Source: Candidatus Gastranaerophilales bacterium
Lineage (GTDB): Bacteria > Cyanobacteriota > Vampirovibrionia > Gastranaerophilales > Gastranaerophilaceae
DNA: 5,662 nucleotides
Assembly: GCA_905235825.1 (NCBI GenBank)
Contig: CAJONH010000293.1
Span: 1-5,662, forward strand
Direction: 5' to 3'
The position numbers and the translations under genes are program-made. Of this stretch, positions 1 through 4,495 are shown one piece after another; position 1 is the stretch's first letter, and each line of letters starts with the position of its first letter. The notes beneath the pieces were generated by a model, which was not told where the DNA came from, ran no database searches, and was given only the letters and a program-made list of their open reading frames with translations.

Positions 1-114
1 TGTACGTCAGCATCAAGCGGTAATACAAATCAGTTTTGCATCAACAGAATGTTGATTAATGCGGTATATCAAAAAATAACGACAACGTATTACTTTAATG
101 TGAGCGTGTCGTGA
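1..114 (+). CDS. C-terminal end of a probable phage tail fibre/tip protein (5' partial)
   Basis: The frame is open from the first base to a TGA at 112-114 and gives 37 residues, beginning CTSASSGNTNQF and ending YYFNVSVS. It is rich in Ser, Thr, Asn and aromatic residues, the beta-rich composition common at the ends of phage tail fibre and receptor-binding proteins. It is followed after 38 nt by a gene of a type usually found directly downstream of tail-fibre genes, which supports the reading. The product would sit at the tip of the tail and contact the host surface. Only the last residues are visible, so the family cannot be named, and the call rests mainly on composition and context. The stop comes abruptly after a strand-like segment, so a C-terminal truncation is possible. 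Confidence 0.5.
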   Translation, partial: CTSASSGNTNQFCINRMLINAVYQKITTTYYFNVSVS

Positions 115-152
115 ACAGCCCCCCAAATTACAAAACAAAAAAGGAATAAAAA

Positions 153-563
153 ATGAAATACGCAAAACTTGAAAATGGTGTTTTAACCTTTGCACCTAAA
201 AATAAAGGGAATATAATTAACTATAATTTAAACATAGAACAAATGACTAAAGACGGCTACAAGCCTTTTGTTGAATCTGAAAAGGAACTCAATAAAAGTT
301 ACGAGTACTCCTATGAAGAAACAGAAAACGAAATAAAAGAAATTCTCACTGAAATCCTTCCTGATGAAACTGAAATATTGTTAATGGAAAATCAGCAAAA
401 AATTGAAAATTTAAAACAACAACTTTATAATTTTGATTTGAAATCAGTTAGAGCTTTAAGGGCAGTTGTTGCCGGAACATCAAATAATGCTGATTTACAA
501 AAACTTGAAGAAATTGAAGCCGCAGTTCAAATAATACGTGAAAAAATATTAGAACTTAATTAG
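153..563 (+). CDS. Phage tail-fibre-associated small protein, 136 aa
   Basis: This complete gene starts at ATG 153 with a good ribosome binding site, AAGGAA at 141-146, six bases upstream. The N-terminal part (residues 1-45) has a pattern of the form MKYAKLENGVLTFAPKN followed by GYKPFVESEK. I know this pattern from small proteins encoded after tail-fibre genes in phages and prophages of gut bacteria. A Glu-rich linker follows (about 46-75), then a predicted coiled coil (about 76-135) rich in Leu, Ile, Gln, Glu and Lys. There is no signal peptide or membrane segment. It may help fold or attach the fibre, or be a minor tail component; that role is inferred from position. It lies 38 nt after the tail-fibre fragment and 15 nt before the next small gene, so co-transcription is likely. 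Confidence 0.6.
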   Translation: MKYAKLENGVLTFAPKNKGNIINYNLNIEQMTKDGYKPFVESEKELNKSYEYSYEETENEIKEILTEILPDETEILLMENQQKIENLKQQLYNFDLKSVRALRAVVAGTSNNADLQKLEEIEAAVQIIREKILELN

Positions 564-566
564 AAA

Positions 567-573
567 GAGGTGA
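567..573 (+). promoter_or_regulatory. Strong ribosome binding site of the 45-aa gene
   Basis: GAGGTGA matches seven bases of the consensus Shine-Dalgarno sequence and stands five bases before ATG 579. It is the strongest such site in the phage-like part of the window and is the main reason to accept the very short gene behind it. Confidence 0.7.
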
Positions 574-578
574 TTTAA

Positions 579-716
579 ATGGCTATATCCGTTTCAGATG
601 TTATTAGTCTTATTAAAGATTTAGTTTCTGATAATGATAAACTTTCTAAATTCAGAGAAATAATCTCTGATTTGAAAGAACTTATTATTGATATCAAAGA
701 TTTATTACAAAAATAA
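579..716 (+). CDS. Small helical phage-module protein, 45 aa, unknown function
   Basis: This short complete gene runs from ATG to TAA with a near-consensus ribosome binding site (GAGGTGA at 567-573). The product starts MAISVSDVISLIKDLVSD and ends KDLLQK. It consists of heptad-like repeats of Ile/Leu with Lys, Asp and Glu, so it should form an amphipathic helix or a small coiled coil. There is no Cys, no signal peptide and no true membrane span. It lies between the tail-associated protein (15-nt gap) and the one-membrane-helix protein (61-nt gap), in the same direction. I do not recognise the family. A structural small protein, a chaperone or a lysis-accessory peptide would all fit. The gene call is fairly sure because of the ribosome binding site and the well-placed start; the function is unknown. 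Confidence 0.6.
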   Translation: MAISVSDVISLIKDLVSDNDKLSKFREIISDLKELIIDIKDLLQK

Positions 717-777
717 TATTCCTATTATTTTAATTACTTTTAGATGCTAAATATCCCTGTTTGTTAGAAAGAAGAAA

Positions 778-1038
778 ATGGAACATTTTAAAGAATTTAT
801 TGAATTTTCTCCAATAATTGCAATTATTCTTTTATTCATTTGGCAAAATAATATTTTCGTTCGTCCTGAACTGCTTGAAAAAAAGCATAGGGAAATAATA
901 AAAGAGGTTCAAAGTGAAATAAAAGATAAATATGTAGAAATAAATGCTTACAAAGAATTTCAAAACAGAGTTTATTCCGAGCTTGCCAAAGTTTCGGACG
1001 GAATTACAGAATTAAAAGATTTCTTAATGAAAAGTTAG
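778..1038 (+). CDS. Single-membrane-helix coiled-coil protein, holin/lysis-accessory-like, 86 aa
   Basis: The product has a short N-terminal segment, one hydrophobic helix at about residues 11-28 (core SPIIAIILLFIW), and then a charged, heptad-rich segment (about 33-84) that should form a coiled coil. There is one predicted membrane span and no cleavage site. Small proteins with one N-terminal span and a coiled-coil tail are common beside tail and lysis genes in tailed phages, where some act as holins or accessory lysis proteins. No family motif pins it down here, and no endolysin is seen in the window. The ribosome binding site is weak (GAAGA just before ATG 778). It is the last gene before a strong terminator at 1077-1121, so it probably closes the phage-like transcription unit. 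A general membrane-anchored phage protein of other function is equally possible. Confidence 0.55.
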   Translation: MEHFKEFIEFSPIIAIILLFIWQNNIFVRPELLEKKHREIIKEVQSEIKDKYVEINAYKEFQNRVYSELAKVSDGITELKDFLMKS

Positions 1039-1076
1039 TTATCGGCTATTCATATTGTTAATCCTTTCTATTATTA

Positions 1077-1121
1077 GGGGCTGTCTAAAAAATCAGACTT
1101 TTTAGACAGCCCCTTTTTTTT
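1077..1121 (+). terminator. Strong intrinsic terminator at the end of the phage-like module
   Basis: GGGGCTGTCTAAAAA at 1077-1091 pairs perfectly over 15 bp with its reverse complement at 1099-1113. The loop is the seven bases ATCAGAC, and eight T follow at 1114-1121. This is a textbook plus-strand intrinsic terminator, 38 nt after the stop of the last phage-like gene. There is no A-run upstream of the stem, so it is not built to act on the minus strand. It isolates ruvB from upstream transcription. Confidence 0.9.
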
Positions 1122-1171
1122 GCTTATTTTTTATTCCTTATATATGTATAAAATTGTATATAGTTGTTTAT

Positions 1172-1177
1172 TATAAT
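1172..1177 (+). promoter_or_regulatory. Candidate -10 element of the ruvB promoter
   Basis: A perfect TATAAT lies 49 nt upstream of the TTG start of ruvB and downstream of the phage-side terminator, where a promoter is expected. No good -35 at 16-18 nt is visible; a TTGTAT at 1154-1159 is too close. A second possible -10, TATACT at 1189-1194, has TTGTTT 19 nt upstream. The region is extremely AT-rich, so chance matches are likely. Confidence 0.35.
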
Positions 1178-1213
1178 ATATTTTTCAATATACTCATGTT
1201 ATCATTTGTACAA

Positions 1214-1219
1214 AAGGAG
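1214..1219 (+). promoter_or_regulatory. Ribosome binding site that fixes the ruvB start
   Basis: AAGGAG lies seven bases before the TTG at 1227-1229, ideal spacing. No comparable site precedes the longer in-frame TTG at 1164, so this site decides the start. The bases from 1218 to 1228 are also an exact reverse complement of the loop region of the terminator upstream. Confidence 0.8.
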
Positions 1220-1226
1220 TCTGATT

Positions 1227-2291
1227 TTGACAATAATATCCGACGATAATAACATAAAACATAAAATTAAAACAAAAAATGAAGATACTACTCCGGCTGA
1301 AACTTCTTTTGACATGTCTTTTGAGGCTAATATCAGACCAAAATGTTTTGATGAATATATTGGTCAATCATCTTTAAAATCAACTCTTAAAATTTCTATT
1401 GAAGCAGCAAAAAAAAGAGATATGCCTCTTGACCATATTTTATTTTATGGTCCTCCCGGATTGGGCAAAACTACACTCGCTTCCGTAATTGCGGCTGAAA
1501 TGAATGCTAATATTAAAATAACATCTGCTCCTGCTTTGGAACGTCCCAGAGATATTATAGGAATTTTGATGTCTTTAAAGGCAGGGGATGTCTTATTTAT
1601 TGATGAAATTCACAGGTTAAATAAAATCTCCGAAGAAATTTTATATCCCGCTATGGAAGATTTTTATTTGGATATGACAACAGGTAAATCTCAAACTTTA
1701 AAGTCTATAAGAATACCTGTTCCTAAATTTACTTTGATTGGTGCAACAACTAAAGCCGGCTCCCTTTCCAGCCCCCTAAGAGATAGATTCGGTATTATCC
1801 ACAGGCTTGAATTTTATTCGGATGAAGAATTGACTCAAGTTATATTACGTACTGCAAAAATTCTGGATGTCGAAACTGATGAAAAAGGTGCTATAGCTAT
1901 TGCCAGACGTTCAAGAGGTACCCCGAGAATTGCTAACAGGCTTGTTAAAAGAGTCAGGGATTATGCAACCGTAAAATATAATGGAAAAATAAACGAAAAA
2001 ACAGCTGATGAGGCTTTGGATATTTTACAGATTGATAAATTCGGTCTTGATAATACTGATAGAGCCTTATTAAAAATTATTTCAGAAAAATATAACGGAG
2101 GTCCCGTCGGTATTGAAACTTTGGCTACTGCTCTCGGTGATGATGCCAAAACTATTGAAGACGTTTATGAACCCTATCTTGTTCAAAAAGGTTTTCTTCA
2201 AAGAACTCCCAGAGGAAGAAAACTTTCTCCGTTCGCTTGCAAATGCTTTAATCTTAAATATACGGAAATTCAAAAAAATTTATTTGATTAG
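1227..2291 (+). CDS. ruvB: Holliday junction branch migration ATPase RuvB
   Basis: RuvB is the hexameric AAA+ motor that, with RuvA, drives branch migration of Holliday junctions in recombinational repair; RuvC then cuts them. From TTG 1227 the protein has 354 residues, close to the usual 330-350. Visible parts are a leader of about 30 residues, then RPKCFDEYIGQ (about 38-48), Walker A GPPGLGKT (75-82), Walker B with DEIH (126-129), sensor 1 GATT (172-175), the arginine-finger segment SPLRDRFG (182-189), sensor 2 RGTPRIANRL (230-239), and the C-terminal winged-helix DNA-binding domain with GGPVGIETLA (291-300) and QRTPRGRK (325-332). All key residues are present. The segment APALERPRDI is of the cyanobacterial type. 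The TTG start is chosen because AAGGAG stands seven bases upstream; starting at 1164 would add 21 hydrophobic residues foreign to RuvB. It is a single gene behind a terminator and converges on the next gene. Confidence 0.97.
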   Translation: MTIISDDNNIKHKIKTKNEDTTPAETSFDMSFEANIRPKCFDEYIGQSSLKSTLKISIEAAKKRDMPLDHILFYGPPGLGKTTLASVIAAEMNANIKITSAPALERPRDIIGILMSLKAGDVLFIDEIHRLNKISEEILYPAMEDFYLDMTTGKSQTLKSIRIPVPKFTLIGATTKAGSLSSPLRDRFGIIHRLEFYSDEELTQVILRTAKILDVETDEKGAIAIARRSRGTPRIANRLVKRVRDYATVKYNGKINEKTADEALDILQIDKFGLDNTDRALLKIISEKYNGGPVGIETLATALGDDAKTIEDVYEPYLVQKGFLQRTPRGRKLSPFACKCFNLKYTEIQKNLFD

Positions 2292-2302
2292 TTTATGTTA
2301 TA

Positions 2303-2914
2303 TTATTCTAAATTTTTTAATATAAAAATTGTATCATTTACATTATTTAAAAGATTTTCCAATTTCTCATCCAAATTTTCTTTTGTATAAATATTATCAG
2401 GCGATGTGTATGGTTTATATTTTATAACCGCAAGTCCTTCCGTTCTGAAATTCGCTGTTTCTCTTGCCTGCTGTGATAATGAAAGTAGTTTATTGTATGA
2501 TAAATAATTGCTTTCCGGCTTATCTTTATATTCATTCCTTATATATTCAATGTGATCTATAAGATTGCTTACAATAGCATTAAACATTTGAATATCCTGA
2601 TTTGTATTTAAGCATCTTCTGAGTTTTTCTAAAATCTTTATTACCAAATTTAAATCATTTGTGTACTCTGATGTTTTATCCCGCTTTATTATTATATCTA
2701 CATAATTTTCATCATCTCTCGGAATAGGTTTTAATTTTTGTTCGTTTTCTTTGTCTAATTCCTCTACACTGTACGGAGAAGCCGCTTTTTCGCTCTTTTC
2801 TTTCCTCATATAAGTAAATTCGGCTTCTACATCAGGCAACGTTCCCATATATCCTGAACCAGTTGTTATAATAACTGCTATTATTAATACAGACGCAATA
2901 AATAATTTATTCAT
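2303..2914 (-). CDS. Exported or membrane-anchored helical protein of unknown function, 203 aa
   Basis: I do not recognise this family. The N-terminus has Lys at position 3 followed by a hydrophobic stretch (about residues 5-18, FIASVLIIAVIITT) and then small residues, as in a signal peptide or an uncleaved anchor. No clear AXA cleavage site or lipobox is present. The remaining part is charged and largely helical, with a low-complexity Glu/Lys segment (about 38-66) and a helical core (about 84-155) holding the only Cys (101). The C-terminal helix (about 179-203) is Leu/Asn rich. It probably acts outside the inner membrane. It lies 41 nt downstream of the second acyltransferase on the same strand, so it may be the last gene of that operon, but a promoter-like element sits right before its start. 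No Shine-Dalgarno sequence is visible. Its stop lies 11 nt from the stop of ruvB. Confidence 0.75.
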   Translation of the reverse strand: MNKLFIASVLIIAVIITTGSGYMGTLPDVEAEFTYMRKEKSEKAASPYSVEELDKENEQKLKPIPRDDENYVDIIIKRDKTSEYTNDLNLVIKILEKLRRCLNTNQDIQMFNAIVSNLIDHIEYIRNEYKDKPESNYLSYNKLLSLSQQARETANFRTEGLAVIKYKPYTSPDNIYTKENLDEKLENLLNNVNDTIFILKNLE

Positions 2915-2922
2915 AATTAATT

Positions 2923-2950
2923 ATTATACTGATATTTTTTTTAAAGTGAA
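2923..2950 (-). promoter_or_regulatory. Candidate promoter next to the start of the exported protein (possible leaderless transcript)
   Basis: On the minus strand, TATAAT (plus coordinates 2923-2928) lies 16 nt downstream of TTCACT (2945-2950), a fair -35. Transcription would begin about 0-3 nt before the ATG at 2914, so the mRNA would be nearly leaderless. That fits the absence of a Shine-Dalgarno sequence. The site lies in AT-rich sequence just after the upstream stop at 2956 and could be a chance match. Confidence 0.35.
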
Positions 2951-2955
2951 TAATT

Positions 2956-3660
2956 TTATACTTTGTTTAATTCGGGTTCTGAAGTTTTTGTTTCTGCTGC
3001 TTCAATTTGCTTTATATATTCATACCCCGTTAATGCTGCTACTTTTTGTCCCCATTCATCTATAATTTCATCATATTCCTGATTGTATGAAACAATTTCG
3101 CCTATTGATATTTTTAACTTCCCTTTGAACGGAATCCAATTATATTCCTCACATCCTGTTAAACCAATTGGAAGTATATCAGATTTCATTTGTTTTGCTA
3201 AAACCGCAAATCCTTTATTTATTTTCTCTATTTTTCTGTTTCTTCTTATTCCGCCCTGCGGGAAAATTCCTAAAAGCCAATCAGGAGTTTTAAAAATATT
3301 TATAGCTGTTTTTATTGTTGAAACCTCTAATTTCTCCCTGTTTACAGCAAAACATCCCAGTTTATCTATTAAAAAAGCAAGCATTTTATTCTCAAACAGT
3401 TCTTTCTTTCCCATATATGCAATAGGCCGTTTTATTGGTTCTCCTGCTATAAATGGGTCAAGATATGATATATGGTTTGGTGCAACTATAAATTTCCCGC
3501 TTTTTGGAATATTTTCCATTCCTCTATATTCTATCTTGTAAAAAATCGGCAAAATTGTTCTTACAATTAGCCAGCGTCCAAAACGCTGAAAATTAAACTT
3601 ACCTCTTGTAAAATCTGATACATTTCTTTTTGTATAATTCTTAGTTTCCTTTTCACTCAT
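2956..3660 (-). CDS. PlsC-type lysophospholipid acyltransferase, divergent paralog, 234 aa
   Basis: This is a member of the glycerophosphate/lysophosphatidate acyltransferase family, which moves a fatty acyl chain to a lysophospholipid at the inner face of the membrane. Motif I is NHISYLD (His63, Asp68), the catalytic pair. Motif II is CFAVNRE (Arg108). Motif III reads FPQGGI (133-138) where the family has FPEGTR, so Glu, Thr and Arg are all changed, although Arg139-Arg140 follow. Motif IV is LPIG (163-166). The N-terminus (1-45) is basic with a hydrophobic patch, as expected for membrane attachment. It resembles the neighbouring acyltransferase along its length (shared FAV-R, VSTIKTA, DW-LG-FPQG, KGFA, DILP-G), so the two are tandem paralogs. 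The Ser/Glu-rich tail (219-234) is extra. GAGGG (3667-3671) lies six bases before the ATG. The acyl acceptor may differ from lysophosphatidate, given the altered motif III. Confidence 0.85.
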   Translation of the reverse strand: MSEKETKNYTKRNVSDFTRGKFNFQRFGRWLIVRTILPIFYKIEYRGMENIPKSGKFIVAPNHISYLDPFIAGEPIKRPIAYMGKKELFENKMLAFLIDKLGCFAVNREKLEVSTIKTAINIFKTPDWLLGIFPQGGIRRNRKIEKINKGFAVLAKQMKSDILPIGLTGCEEYNWIPFKGKLKISIGEIVSYNQEYDEIIDEWGQKVAALTGYEYIKQIEAAETKTSEPELNKV

Positions 3661-3681
3661 AAACTTCCCTCTTGCAAGTTT
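3661..3681 (-). promoter_or_regulatory. Ribosome binding site of the second acyltransferase in a small hairpin loop
   Basis: On the minus strand the leader reads AAACTT, then GCAAGAGGG, then AAGTTT and the ATG. The two outer hexamers (3676-3681 and 3661-3666) can pair over 6 bp and leave the Shine-Dalgarno GAGGG in the nine-base loop. The ribosome binding site itself is good; the hairpin is short and AT-rich and may have no role. Confidence 0.4.
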
Positions 3682-3721
3682 TTATAATTTATTTACCTGC
3701 AATGTTTTGATTTTCTTCTTC

Positions 3722-4366
3722 CTATGAAGGTACATATTCCAATTCTGCCAAATTACTTACTGTATTTGCCCAATCATTAATTATTCCGTCTACACTGTTT
3801 TGATATGTAATCGGCTTTCCTGCTTTTATAATAAAATCTTTTTTCTTCGATTTTGAATTTTCTTTTATAACAATTCCTACAGGAAGAATATCGGTTTCCA
3901 TTTTTTTTGCAATCGATGCAAATCCTTTTGAAATATTCTCAATTTTACCGTTATTGCATCTTGTTCCCTGCGGAAACAATCCTAAATTCCAATCGGTCTT
4001 TTTTATTGATAGTGCCGTTTTTATTGTTGATACATCTACTTTATCTCTATCGACAGCAAAAGCTCCGCACCAATCCATTAAAACACTTGACCAAAATGTT
4101 TCAAATAATTGCTTTTTCGCCATAAACGCTATTGTTATATGAAGCATCGCCGTCAGCATAAATGGGTCTAATCCCGTTACATGATTGCTCGCAACTATAT
4201 ACTTTTTCTTTTTATCAAAATTTTCAAGTCCTTCAACTTTAAAACGATATTTCCTTGATACATAGCTTACATATCCCTTTATAGCCCAACTGCAGGCTAT
4301 ATATTGAAATATTCTTCGCCATAAATTAAAATTTTTAGCTGTCCTTGTTGAAAATTTAGTTGCCAT
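3722..4366 (-). CDS. plsC: 1-acyl-sn-glycerol-3-phosphate acyltransferase (PlsC family), 214 aa
   Basis: PlsC transfers an acyl group to the sn-2 position of lysophosphatidate to give phosphatidate, the precursor of membrane phospholipids. Motif I is NHVTGLD (His62, Asp67), motif II is AFAVDRD (Arg107), motif III is FPQGTR (131-136, Gln in place of the usual Glu), and motif IV is LPVG (161-164). A basic, aromatic N-terminus (1-40) probably lies on the membrane. At 214 residues it is slightly shorter than the usual 230-250 but has all four motifs. It is the first gene of a likely operon: its paralog begins 61 nt downstream and an exported protein follows. A perfect extended -10 lies 28 nt upstream. 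The Shine-Dalgarno match is weak (GGTG, 4372-4375). Whether it or the paralog supplies the main phosphatidate-forming activity cannot be told from the sequence. Confidence 0.88.
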   Translation of the reverse strand: MATKFSTRTAKNFNLWRRIFQYIACSWAIKGYVSYVSRKYRFKVEGLENFDKKKKYIVASNHVTGLDPFMLTAMLHITIAFMAKKQLFETFWSSVLMDWCGAFAVDRDKVDVSTIKTALSIKKTDWNLGLFPQGTRCNNGKIENISKGFASIAKKMETDILPVGIVIKENSKSKKKDFIIKAGKPITYQNSVDGIINDWANTVSNLAELEYVPS

Positions 4367-4394
4367 TTTTGCACCGTTTTTCTATTTTAATATA

Positions 4395-4403
4395 ATTATA
4401 ACA
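4395..4403 (-). promoter_or_regulatory. Extended -10 promoter of the acyltransferase operon
   Basis: On the minus strand the bases read TGTTATAAT, a perfect TGnTATAAT extended -10. Transcription would begin about 20 nt before the ATG at 4366. No clear -35 is visible, which extended -10 promoters can do without. It lies downstream of the groEL terminator, in the right place to start the two acyltransferase genes and probably the exported protein. Confidence 0.6.
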
Positions 4404-4436
4404 AAAAAATATAAGTATTAAATATATAGATATATG

Positions 4437-4473
4437 AAAAGACAGAGAAGTAAACTTCTCTGTCTTTTTTTTT
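4437..4473 (-). terminator. groEL terminator, near-symmetric hairpin
   Basis: GACAGAGAAG (4441-4450) and CTTCTCTGTC (4455-4464) form a perfect 10-bp stem with a four-base loop. It is flanked by AAAA at 4437-4440 and nine T at 4465-4473, so the stem can grow to 14 bp. On the minus strand it lies 31 nt after the groEL stop and is followed by only four T, whereas the plus strand has the longer T-run. It should end groEL transcription and can also stop plus-strand transcription toward groEL. Confidence 0.85.
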
Positions 4474-4495
4474 AAATTAATGCTTATATGATTTA

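Noticed and set aside
13..195. 60-residue minus-strand frame across the start of the window
   Set aside because: It overlaps the tail-fibre fragment and the start of the 136-aa gene, has no ribosome binding site and has no recognisable domain.
744..767. Seven-codon frame between the 45-aa gene and the membrane protein gene
   Set aside because: Too short, with no ribosome binding site; there is no sign of a leader peptide or attenuator after it.
1164..1226. Longer RuvB from an upstream in-frame TTG at 1164, adding 21 hydrophobic residues
   Set aside because: There is no ribosome binding site before 1164, the added residues are not RuvB-like, and the stretch contains the promoter-like TATAAT and the AAGGAG site used by the TTG at 1227.
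1961..2325. Three short frames overlapping the 3' part of ruvB on both strands
   Set aside because: They are alternative-frame readings of a strongly conserved coding sequence; none has a start signal or protein character of its own.
2311..2330. AT-only hairpin AATTTTT/AAAAATT as a bidirectional terminator for the convergent genes
   Set aside because: Seven A-T pairs with no G-C pair is too weak, and it lies within the coding region of the minus-strand gene.
3083..3541. 152-residue plus-strand frame inside the second acyltransferase gene
   Set aside because: It is the antisense of a gene with clear family motifs; the frame stays open because of AT-rich codon use.
3907..4142. Two plus-strand frames inside the first acyltransferase gene
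   Set aside because: Antisense shadows with no start signals.
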